DNA from: Clostridia bacterium
GTDB lineage: Bacteria; Bacillota; Clostridia; TANB77; CAG-508
Reading direction: 5' to 3'
Length of the DNA stretch: 58,381 nucleotides
Assembly (NCBI GenBank): GCA_017430135.1
Contig: JAFRNM010000005.1
Span: 1 to 58,381, forward strand
Both the position numbers and the translations under genes were made by a program. Positions 9,823 through 16,839 of the stretch are shown piece by piece. Within the stretch, counting starts at the first letter, position 1. Every line of letters begins with the position of its first letter. The notes under the pieces were generated by a model, which saw nothing but the letters and a program-made list of their open reading frames with translations, did not search any database and was not told the DNA's origin.

Positions 9823-10090
9823 AACTTAGGGTTGAGGATAATTAAGTGGTATTCCCACCTTGTTGACTTTTCTCTTGAAATCTAATCTCAAGTATCCTAA
9901 TCATTCACAAGTTTCTTAATTACTCATCCTTAGTTTCATTTATAATTATAACATATTATTTTTGAAAAGTTTGTCGAATTTTGTCAAAATAACAAAATCT
10001 TTTACAAAAATATATATTTTTTTGTAAATTTTCATAATTTGACAATATCGTAAGAAATGATATAATTGTAAAAAACAAGAAGGTGTGATA
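9823..10090. other. Intergenic region with a possible folded RNA, a Spo0A-box-like site and a promoter
   Basis: An outer pairing GGATAATTAAG with CTTAATTACTCATCC encloses a TGG-TATTC-CCA hairpin and CTTGAAATCTAATCTCAAG. No known RNA family was recognised and the strand is unclear. TGTCGAA at 9972-9978 matches a Spo0A box. A promoter (TTGACA 10039-10044, TATAAT 10061-10066) faces the gene at 10091. Confidence 0.4.
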
Positions 10091-10354
10091 ATGGATAAAG
10101 ATGAAATAGATTCATATATTTTTAAAAAAATAAATGAGTGTGGAGATTATGTTAGAATTAGTTATTATGATATTGTGGTAAGACACAAAGAGCCTATAGA
10201 TGAATTAGAAGAATTTATTGAGGAGGCTAAAGGAATATTTGAAAAACAAGAGTATAAAGTATATTTAGAAACTAAAAAATATGTATATAATCATTGTGAA
10301 AGGACAGTACAAAGCAATGAAATTATAGTTGCTATCAAGAATAATGAAAACTAA
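10091..10354 (+). CDS. Hypothetical acidic protein, 88 residues
   Basis: Start ATG 10091 follows AAGGTG by about six bases. No family was recognised. The sequence is rich in Glu, Lys and Tyr with no signal peptide. It lies alone, convergent with the two minus-strand genes that follow, with a Spo0A-box-like site and promoter upstream, so it might be sporulation-linked. Confidence 0.6.
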   Translation: MDKDEIDSYIFKKINECGDYVRISYYDIVVRHKEPIDELEEFIEEAKGIFEKQEYKVYLETKKYVYNHCERTVQSNEIIVAIKNNEN

Positions 10355-10388
10355 AAATAGGCTTGAAAACAAGTCTATTTTTGATTTT
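10355..10388. terminator. Bidirectional terminator
   Basis: AAAATAGGCTTG, AAAA loop, CAAGTCTATTTT, between convergent genes. Confidence 0.7.
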
Positions 10389-10593
10389 TTAATAATATAT
10401 TTATAACAGGTGTTAAACGAGATAATTCTCTATTTGCATCACCATTTTTTGTACTTTTACTCATAATTGAGTTCCCAAGAATTGATATATGATGATTTAT
10501 TTCTTCTGCAGAATATTCTCGATCTTCAATTGCAATATTTTGTTGTGCTATTATATTTTGTTGCTCTTGTGTTAAATCTTTTAAATAGTTCAT
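10375..10593 (-). CDS. Hypothetical small protein, 72 residues
   Basis: MNYLKDLTQEQQNIIAQQ at the N-terminus, predominantly helical with many Gln and Asn. The start at 10593 is supported by GGAG about ten bases upstream. It follows the Spo0A-like gene on the same strand after about 80 bp and may share its transcript. No family was recognised. Confidence 0.5.
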   Translation of the reverse strand: MNYLKDLTQEQQNIIAQQNIAIEDREYSAEEINHHISILGNSIMSKSTKNGDANRELSRLTPVINILLKNQK

Positions 10594-10675
10594 TTTTTTA
10601 TATCTCCATTTCAGTATATTTTTTAAAACCTTGTTTATTATAATACTTAATAGAAATAGAATCAATAATAATAAA

Positions 10676-11413
10676 TTAATTTTTTTGATTTTTAACAACA
10701 TTATGCAAATGTTTAACAGCATAAGTAATAAATGATTTTGTAGTTGGTTTAAAACCACAATAATCAGAAAATATTTTGCTTAAAAAATTAGGCTTTTTAT
10801 AATTAAATTCATACATATTATTTATGGATTTATCCATTAATGAACGAATTGTTGATGGGGTAATATTGGGATATTTTTTTGATAATTCATCAAGTAATTT
10901 GGGTATGTCTTTTGTATAAGAAATATTATAGAATGAAAGAAAAATAGCATCTCTTAATATTTTTGTACCTTTTAGGCACTCATCAAAATGAAGTTTTTCC
11001 ATAAGAGAGTCAATACTATTTTGAACTAAAATTTTTTGTGAATCTGTTTCTTTAATATCTTTTATTAAATCTATAAGGAAATCTATATTCCAGTCTTTTG
11101 AAATCATTCCTTTTACTTTATCGTATTTTTGTATAGTTGATTGATAAAAATGGTCACTAGAAAGCACAATAATATTTTTTTTATTTTCTTCATTTGGAAG
11201 TTTTGAAAGGTACTCAATTACTTCAATACCATTCATACCTGGCATATTTAAGTCCAAAAGTAAAACATCAGGAGTTAAAGCAGTATAGGACATAATTGTA
11301 TCCATACCATTATAAGATTTTTTTACTATCATTAATTCTTCATCCTTAGTTAAAAGTTTAGATAATAGTTCAACATATTGAACATCATCATCGGCAATCA
11401 TAAGGCTAATCAT
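10676..11413 (-). CDS. Spo0A-like response regulator
   Basis: About 245 residues; start at 11413 after GAGGAGG. The N-terminal receiver domain shows IADDD, the phospho-acceptor region VLLLDLNMPG, VLSSDHF and a late Lys (MISKDWN). The C-terminal third follows the Spo0A DNA-binding domain: LKGTKILRDAI, KKYPNITPSTIRSLMDKSI and KPTTKSFITYAVKHL. The stretch corresponding to the SRVERAIRHAI helix is strongly diverged (STIRSLMDKSI), so binding specificity may differ from housekeeping Spo0A. AGTCGAATTTTGTCAAA lies upstream near 11505, suggesting autoregulation. It sits between the phase-variable cluster and the mobile module. Whether a canonical spo0A also exists cannot be seen here. Confidence 0.8.
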   Translation of the reverse strand: MISLMIADDDVQYVELLSKLLTKDEELMIVKKSYNGMDTIMSYTALTPDVLLLDLNMPGMNGIEVIEYLSKLPNEENKKNIIVLSSDHFYQSTIQKYDKVKGMISKDWNIDFLIDLIKDIKETDSQKILVQNSIDSLMEKLHFDECLKGTKILRDAIFLSFYNISYTKDIPKLLDELSKKYPNITPSTIRSLMDKSINNMYEFNYKKPNFLSKIFSDYCGFKPTTKSFITYAVKHLHNVVKNQKN

Positions 11414-11871
11414 GATTGTTCCTCCTCTAATAACCAATATTTAACAAATATACATAATCTTTATATCATAATTTGGTTGATTTTTCAAGGCTTTTGTTGG
11501 AAAAAGTCGAATTTTGTCAAATACCTAAAATTTTTTAAAAAAAGTTATCCACATTTACAAAAATTTACGCAAATTTACAAATTTTTACGATTTTTTACTA
11601 TTTTTTACGATTTTTACACAGCACTAAAAATCCGTTGTATTATTGCAAAAGGACAAGAGTCTAAAGAATGAAGAAAGTATTAATTTACAACGGATAATCA
11701 GTATAATTAACTAATGATTTTATAATTTGTAGTTGCTTAATTTTTTAGACTCTAATTAGTTGGAGGTGATGAAAATGTAATAAGTAATAATTTAATATGG
11801 AGGAAATAATTTAATATCTTTCTTCATTTTATTAGACATTTGTCCAATTTTTAAGATTGGAGAAATGAAAA
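11414..11871. other. Long leader region with repeats and pairing segments
   Basis: Contains TTTACGATTTTT-type repeats (about 11560-11620), then complementary segments TCCGTTG/CAACGGA (about 11630 and 11690) and GAGTCTAAA/TTTTAGACTC (about 11655 and 11745). Two good Shine-Dalgarno sites precede minimal reading frames: GGAGG followed by ATG AAA ATG TAA, and ATGGAGG. It may be a structured leader of the gene at 11872. No known riboswitch was recognised. Confidence 0.35.
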
Positions 11872-12366
11872 ATGGGAAGAAAGAATTATTTGATTGAAGA
11901 TTTAACAGAAGAAGAAATAAAATTCATTAGAGGAATTATTTGGAATATTGCTCGTAAATGTGTTAGAGATAGAGGGGTTATTGATAATGTAGAAAGTGAA
12001 TCAATTTATGGCGAAAATTTTAACGAAGGATTATTTGGAGTTACAGATGAATATAATTTTATTAACACATATTTAATGGAAAAATATCTTAATTCAAAAA
12101 TAGAATTAAGACCTTTAACTAATAAAGAACAAGGGGAGATAGTGTGCTTATTGGATGATATTGCTTACGAAACAGATTTATATATTTATATAAAACAATT
12201 GACTTTTAAAGAAAAGTTGATTGTTTTTTTGCTTTATATAAAAGAAATGAAAATAAATGAAATAACTTTACTTTTGCAATTAAGTAGATATGGTGTGAAT
12301 TATAGAGTGAAATCTATTGAGGCGAAAATAAAAATTATGAAAGGAATGATTGGATATGGGATATAA
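11872..12366 (+). CDS. Sigma-factor-like protein of a mobile module
   Basis: 164 residues. The C-terminal part (LTFKEKLIVFLLYIKEMKINEITLLLQLSRYGVNYRVKSIEAKI) has the layout of a sigma region 4 helix-turn-helix, common in small regulators of integrative elements and phages. It opens a run of short plus-strand genes ending in a serine recombinase. Assignment to the sigma family is by pattern only. Confidence 0.5.
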   Translation: MGRKNYLIEDLTEEEIKFIRGIIWNIARKCVRDRGVIDNVESESIYGENFNEGLFGVTDEYNFINTYLMEKYLNSKIELRPLTNKEQGEIVCLLDDIAYETDLYIYIKQLTFKEKLIVFLLYIKEMKINEITLLLQLSRYGVNYRVKSIEAKIKIMKGMIGYGI

Positions 12367-12538
12367 ATTATTTAATGATTTGGATTTAACAAATGAGGAG
12401 ATAGAAAAAATAATACAAAAATTTGATAGAGATATAAAAACAGCAGTAAGAAAAACAAATAAGACATCTAACCCAGACTATGAGCAGATTATAAGGCTTA
12501 ATTTATTTAAAACTTTATCAAGAAATAGAAAAAAATAA
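12356..12538 (+). CDS. Small hypothetical protein of the mobile module
   Basis: ATG 12356 follows AAGGA by about ten bases and overlaps the previous gene by 11 bp. The 60 charged residues contain NDLDLTNEEIEKIIQKFDRDI. No family was recognised; the overlap suggests translational coupling. Confidence 0.5.
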   Translation: MGYKLFNDLDLTNEEIEKIIQKFDRDIKTAVRKTNKTSNPDYEQIIRLNLFKTLSRNRKK

Positions 12539-12622
12539 AAAAATTTTCAAAATTTCTCAACATTTTTGAAAGCTGAAGGTATGTATCATATAGAGGACAA
12601 AATTAAAAGGAGGAAAATTACG

Positions 12623-12808
12623 ATGGATATTAAACAAGCTATTGAGTATGCCAAAATTTCACTTTCAAATATGTTGACCTGTAATGCATCAATAATAAGT
12701 CCTGATTCATTAGAAGCGGAAATGTGGATTACATATCGTTTATATGATTATGAACAAATCCACAACGAAAACATTAAGCTAAAGAAAGGGGAGAGGAGAC
12801 ATGGTTAA
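12623..12808 (+). CDS. Small hypothetical protein of the mobile module
   Basis: 61 residues (MDIKQAIEYAKISLSNMLTC), preceded by AAAGGAGG. Predicted helical. It resembles in length and style the short proteins near integrases of Clostridia elements. Its end overlaps the next gene by 8 bp. Confidence 0.5.
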   Translation: MDIKQAIEYAKISLSNMLTCNASIISPDSLEAEMWITYRLYDYEQIHNENIKLKKGERRHG

Positions 12809-12911
12809 TTTAATTCTATTCCTTTTCTCTTTCGGATTAGGATTTTTTATAAGAGGTTATATAGAGAAAAGAAGACAATTAAATAATTATCGAAGAAATG
12901 GTGTAAAATAG
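12801..12911 (+). CDS. Single-span membrane peptide, 36 residues
   Basis: ATG 12801 preceded by GAGAGGAG. One hydrophobic helix (LILFLFSFGLGFFI) followed by a basic tail (RGYIEKRRQLNNYRRNGVK). It overlaps the upstream gene, indicating coupled translation. Function unknown. Confidence 0.5.
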   Translation: MVNLILFLFSFGLGFFIRGYIEKRRQLNNYRRNGVK

Positions 12912-12992
12912 AGCTCTGCTCTATAGTTTCTTCATGTCAAAAAAGTGTGATACAAAAGTCAACCAAAATCTTATTGAAAAGTAGGTATATCA

Positions 12993-13409
12993 ATGGATAG
13001 AAAGAAAAAAATCTTAAAATTGTATTATGAAAATGATTATAATATTATTAATATAGCCAATGAGTGCAAAGTTACAAAGCAATATGTTTCGAAGATTATA
13101 AAAGGTGATTCTAGATATAACGATGAAAAACAACAAAGAAAAATTGAAACTCAAAATAGAAAGAATGATTATAAAAATAAAAAAATGAAACAGATTCGAG
13201 AAATTAAATCACAACAAGAGGCAATTTTAAAACAACAGCATATTCAAGCAATACAAGAATTATCTGGTGGGCATCCTGCAATTAGTAATAGAGCTTTTAG
13301 AAAATGGAATGCATCTGCTTATAGATATAGTGAGAAAAGCAAAAGTTTTATTTTGAAAAAAGATATTATTACTGGTGCTGATGTGCCTAAAAGAATTATA
13401 TGGAAATAG
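12993..13409 (+). CDS. Helix-turn-helix protein of the mobile module
   Basis: 138 residues. The N-terminal stretch NIINIANECKVTKQYVSKII fits a helix-turn-helix. A long, basic, Lys/Gln-rich coiled region follows (about 50-85). It may regulate the recombinase or excision; that is inference from position. Confidence 0.55.
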   Translation: MDRKKKILKLYYENDYNIINIANECKVTKQYVSKIIKGDSRYNDEKQQRKIETQNRKNDYKNKKMKQIREIKSQQEAILKQQHIQAIQELSGGHPAISNRAFRKWNASAYRYSEKSKSFILKKDIITGADVPKRIIWK

Positions 13410-13470
13410 AAGTAATATTTTAAAAACATCTTCAATATACATTAAATATGAAAGGGAGGACAAGTTGTAT

Positions 13471-13611
13471 ATGGTTATAAGTGATGTTAAAATTAAGGTA
13501 ATAAATCCAAATACTAATAGGCAATTGGAACAAGCATTATCAGATATGATTGCATACCAATTAGCGTGTAATAAAATAGAAGAAATGGAAAAGGAAAAAG
13601 AAAGTACATAA
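13471..13611 (+). CDS. Hypothetical 46-residue protein
   Basis: ATG 13471, or TTG 13465, after GGGAGG. The sequence MVISDVKIKVINPNTNRQLE is followed by a short helix and a Glu/Lys tail. A terminator follows directly. Confidence 0.45.
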   Translation: MVISDVKIKVINPNTNRQLEQALSDMIAYQLACNKIEEMEKEKEST

Positions 13612-13616
13612 AACAA

Positions 13617-13656
13617 AAATAAAACTTACTAAAATAATAGTAAGTTTTATTTTTGA
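13617..13656 (+). terminator. Terminator
   Basis: AAAACTTACTA pairs with TAGTAAGTTTT and is followed by a T tract. Confidence 0.75.
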
Positions 13657-13771
13657 TTAGACTTGACAATGGTTTGAAACAGAGTTAACATCACACACAA
13701 CTTGATATTGACACATCTGTAATCGCTGATGTTTCAATGGATAGAGAATATTTTAGAAGAGGTGATTTTTT

Positions 13772-15547
13772 ATGATGAGAATTGCAGCATATTGTAGAGT
13801 AAGTACAGAAAAGGAACAACAATTGGATTCGTTGGAAAAGCAAAAGGAGTTTTTTGAAGAGTTTGCAAGACAGAATAATTATGAATTAATAAAAATTTAT
13901 GCTGATGAGGGTATAACTGGCAGGCAAACAAAAAAGAGAGATAATTTTAACCAAATGATGAGGGATGCTAAAAAGGGAATGTTTGATATGGTTGCAGTTA
14001 AGGATATTAGTAGATTTGCAAGAAATACTGTAGATTTATTAATAAGTGTAAGAGAACTAAAAGCAATGAATATTGAGGTACAATTTATTAGTAATAGTTA
14101 TAAATCGATGGGTAATTCTGAATTTATATTAACGGTATATGGAGCAATTGCTCAGGAAGAAAGTGCTGGATTATCGAAAAAAGTTAAGTTTGGAAAGAAT
14201 ATTACAGCTAAAAGAGGAAGAGTTCCAAATATAATTTTAGGATATAACAAACTAGAAAAGGAAAAATATAATCTTGAAATAAATGAAAAAGAAGCAGAAA
14301 TTGTTAGAGATATATTTGATATGTATGTAAATAAAAGATATGGACAGAGAAAAATTGCTCTGATATTAAATGAAAGAGGAGAACGAACTAAAAGAGATCA
14401 CGCTTTATATCAAAACGAGTCGATTGGAAGAATATTACAACATAAAATTTATATAGGTCAGGTAGAAAATAAGTTAAGTGAAGTTGTAGATTTTTTAACA
14501 GGAAGACGTGAAAAGTTACCAGAAGAAGAACATGTAATTGTAGAAAATGAAAAACTTAGAATAATTCCAGATGAGCTATTTTATAAAGCTCAAGAAATAA
14601 GAGAAGAAAATAGGAAAAAAACAAGAATTGCTCAAATAAAAAATAAAGACTCACATAAATTCATTTTTAGTACATTAATAAGATGTGAACATTGTGGTTA
14701 TTCATTTTTTAGGGAAGATAGAATATATAAAAATCATTATGTTAGATGGAAATGTTCGGGAAAAAAAAATCTTAGTAGATCATTTTGTGATAATGATGTA
14801 GCGGTTAATGAAGAAGAATTAATTGAAGCAATAAAAAAATATTTTAATGGGATATTAAGCAATAAAAAAGAATTTATTACAAAGACTATTGACAAGTATA
14901 ATAAGATTTTAAAAGAAAAAAATCAATATATAAAAAATGAAAAAGAATTAAATAAAAGTTTAGAAAAATTAAAAAATACAAAACAAAAATATATAGACAT
15001 GTATACAGATGAAATGATATCTAGTGAAGAATATAAAGAATTAACACAGAGTATCAATAATCAGATAAATGGAGTAAAATCACAAATACAGAGATTAAAA
15101 TTTTCTTTGGCTGATGAAGATACATTAAATAAAGATATTAAAAATAAAATGGAGGAAATTGAAAACATATTAAATGGAAATAATTTTACAAATGAAGGCT
15201 TAAAGAAAATTATTGATGTAATTAATATAAATAAAAATGGAAATATTGAAGTTGTATTAAGAGGATTAAATAATTTCGATTATGATAATGAGGTCATTGT
15301 TAGAGACATAGTTGAAGAAAATAAAAACAATGTCGAAAAGCTTGAAATTGTCGAAAATAAGGAGATAGAACCTAAAATCTCCACTTATGATACATCTGTA
15401 CACAAAGATTTAACTGAAAGACTAAAAAAGATAAACCCTAGTTTAGCAAAAGAAGTAAGATTAATATTAGACGAAAACAAGGCCGAAAGGCACATAAGAG
15501 GAGGAATGGCAACTAAGATTAAGTATTTACATATGAAAGAAAAATAA
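13772..15547 (+). CDS. Large serine recombinase
   Basis: 591 residues, preceded by GAGGTG. The N-terminal catalytic domain starts RIAAYCRVSTEKEQQLDSL with the nucleophilic serine in CRVS. The recombinase domain (about 150-250) contains NERGERTKRD. A zinc ribbon has CEHCGYSFF and a later Cys pair (about 310-345), followed by a long coiled coil (about 370-470). This is the layout of Tn4451/Tn5397-type and phage-type serine integrases. The C-terminal 70 residues (ending HIRGGMATKIKYLHMKEK) are not a part I recognise. It stands just upstream of an N-terminally short yabG. It has no in-frame CGG, so its codon use fits the host. Confidence 0.9.
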   Translation: MMRIAAYCRVSTEKEQQLDSLEKQKEFFEEFARQNNYELIKIYADEGITGRQTKKRDNFNQMMRDAKKGMFDMVAVKDISRFARNTVDLLISVRELKAMNIEVQFISNSYKSMGNSEFILTVYGAIAQEESAGLSKKVKFGKNITAKRGRVPNIILGYNKLEKEKYNLEINEKEAEIVRDIFDMYVNKRYGQRKIALILNERGERTKRDHALYQNESIGRILQHKIYIGQVENKLSEVVDFLTGRREKLPEEEHVIVENEKLRIIPDELFYKAQEIREENRKKTRIAQIKNKDSHKFIFSTLIRCEHCGYSFFREDRIYKNHYVRWKCSGKKNLSRSFCDNDVAVNEEELIEAIKKYFNGILSNKKEFITKTIDKYNKILKEKNQYIKNEKELNKSLEKLKNTKQKYIDMYTDEMISSEEYKELTQSINNQINGVKSQIQRLKFSLADEDTLNKDIKNKMEEIENILNGNNFTNEGLKKIIDVININKNGNIEVVLRGLNNFDYDNEVIVRDIVEENKNNVEKLEIVENKEIEPKISTYDTSVHKDLTERLKKINPSLAKEVRLILDENKAERHIRGGMATKIKYLHMKEK

Positions 15548-15549
15548 AA

Positions 15550-15592
15550 AAATGACACAAAATCTTTTAAACAGATTTTGCGTCACTTTTTT
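15550..15592 (+). terminator. Terminator after the serine recombinase
   Basis: GACACAAAATCT and AGATTTTGCGTC pair, followed by a long T tract. Confidence 0.7.
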
Positions 15593-15637
15593 TATTTTTT
15601 CGACATACAATATATTAGCCCAAATTAAGAGGTGATA

Positions 15638-16261
15638 ATGTTGAAAAAAGAAAACTATCAAATAGGAATATTAACAAGAAATAAAAGGTCAGAAGAAGCG
15701 ATAATGACAGGAAAAATACTACATTTAGATGGAGATCCCAAATACAGCAAAAAATCTTATATGTATTACAAACAATTAGGATTAAATGCAGTAGTAAAAA
15801 ACATTCCAGAATATAGGCAACCTAGAGAAGTATATAGACTTTTAAAAATGTATAATCCAGATATTTTAATAATTACAGGGCATGACTCTATGATAAAAAA
15901 AGATAGAGATTTTTACAATATATATAATTATAAAAATTCAAAATATTTTGTTGAAACAGTAAAAGAAGCAAGGAGATATGATAGAGAATATAACAAAAAC
16001 TTAGTAATATTTGCAGGAGCGTGCCAAAGTTATTTTGAGGCTATAATCCAAGCTGGAGCAAACTTTGCCTCTTCACCAGCACGAATTTTAATTGATTATC
16101 TAGACCCATTAAGATTAGCAAATAAAATTGCAATTACAGATAATTATAAATATGTATCAATGGATGAAATTTATAAAGACTTAAGAGATGGAAAAGAAGG
16201 AATAGATGGTGTAGGTGGAATGGGAAAGATGGTTAAAACACAAAATGCTTATAAATATTGA
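15638..16261 (+). CDS. yabG: YabG sporulation protease, apparently lacking the N-terminal domain
   Basis: About 207 residues, ATG 15638 after AGAGGTG. GKILHLDGDPKYSKKSYMYY, YNPDILIITGHDSM, NSKYFVETVKEARRYD, VIFAGACQSYFEAI and AGANFASSPARILIDYLDPL are diagnostic of YabG, the mother-cell protease that trims coat proteins. From memory the usual family length is about 280-290 with an N-terminal domain of roughly 80-100 residues; only about 27 residues precede the conserved block here. The veg gene follows as in other Firmicutes. The missing N-terminus next to a serine recombinase module raises the possibility of a developmental intervening element. A natural short form with its own start is equally possible. 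Confidence 0.85.
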   Translation: MLKKENYQIGILTRNKRSEEAIMTGKILHLDGDPKYSKKSYMYYKQLGLNAVVKNIPEYRQPREVYRLLKMYNPDILIITGHDSMIKKDRDFYNIYNYKNSKYFVETVKEARRYDREYNKNLVIFAGACQSYFEAIIQAGANFASSPARILIDYLDPLRLANKIAITDNYKYVSMDEIYKDLRDGKEGIDGVGGMGKMVKTQNAYKY

Positions 16262-16392
16262 AAAAACAATGAAAAATAGAAATATTACAAATATGTAATA
16301 TAATTGTAATAAAATTGTAATATTTCGAAAAATTTAGAATAAAATTAGCATTAAATAAGGCTATTCAAAGTTCTTACACAAACACTTATTTT

Positions 16393-16421
16393 TTGACAAA
16401 AAGCGCCCCAAATGCTATAAT
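16393..16421 (+). promoter_or_regulatory. Strong promoter for veg
   Basis: TTGACA 16393-16398, 17-bp spacer, TATAAT 16416-16421 with TG upstream of the -10. veg is known for a very strong vegetative promoter in Bacillus. Confidence 0.75.
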
Positions 16422-16451
16422 TTACTCATCTTATAAGGAATGGGTGATAGT

Positions 16452-16748
16452 ATGATTTGTAGAACAGACATAGCTAATCTAAAAACAGACATTAATGACA
16501 AAGTAGGACAAAAGATAATTGTTAAAGGTTCACTTGGAAGATGTAGGAACTTTGAAAAAGAAGCCACAATAGAAAAAGCTTATCCAAATATTTTTGTAGT
16601 AAAATATGCGGAGAACGATAGAAATGTAACTTATAGTTATACAGATGTATTAACAAGAACAGTTGAAGTTGAAGTGTTTGATGGTGCAACGTATAGCCCA
16701 TTAATACCAGCTCCGGTAGAAACAAAAAAGAAAAAAGCAATGTTATAA
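16452..16748 (+). CDS. veg: Veg family protein
   Basis: 98 residues from ATG 16452, chosen because GGGTG lies at a proper distance. VGQKIIVKGSLGRCRNFEKEA, TYSYTDVLTRTVEVEVF and the overall order match Veg, a small beta-barrel protein linked to biofilm and spore outgrowth in Bacillus. Position after yabG is conserved. It has a C-terminal extension ending in a Lys-rich stretch. Confidence 0.85.
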   Translation: MICRTDIANLKTDINDKVGQKIIVKGSLGRCRNFEKEATIEKAYPNIFVVKYAENDRNVTYSYTDVLTRTVEVEVFDGATYSPLIPAPVETKKKKAML

Positions 16749-16778
16749 AACCTAGATTTCAATTTATCTAGGTTTTTA
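16747..16778 (+). terminator. Terminator after veg
   Basis: AAAACCTAGAT and ATCTAGGTTTTT pair with a T tract. Confidence 0.75.
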
Positions 16779-16839
16779 AAATATGAAATTGTATTTTATA
16801 TTTTAAAAACAGAATAATATTTAAAGGGGGTATAAAATA

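Noticed and set aside
10091..10354. Missing N-terminal domain of YabG
   Set aside because: GDYVRISYYDIVV faintly recalls the YabG start, but the rest of the small protein does not follow that domain.
11560..11620. CRISPR-like array
   Set aside because: The TTTACGATTTTT repeats are short and irregular with no unique spacers. No CRISPR array or cas gene was seen in the window.
13772..15547. Serine recombinase as the invertase for the promoter cassettes
   Set aside because: Large serine recombinases usually act on longer, non-identical sites. The cassette sites have 12-bp inverted arms with a 5-bp core, more like tyrosine recombinase sites. Kept only as a remote option.
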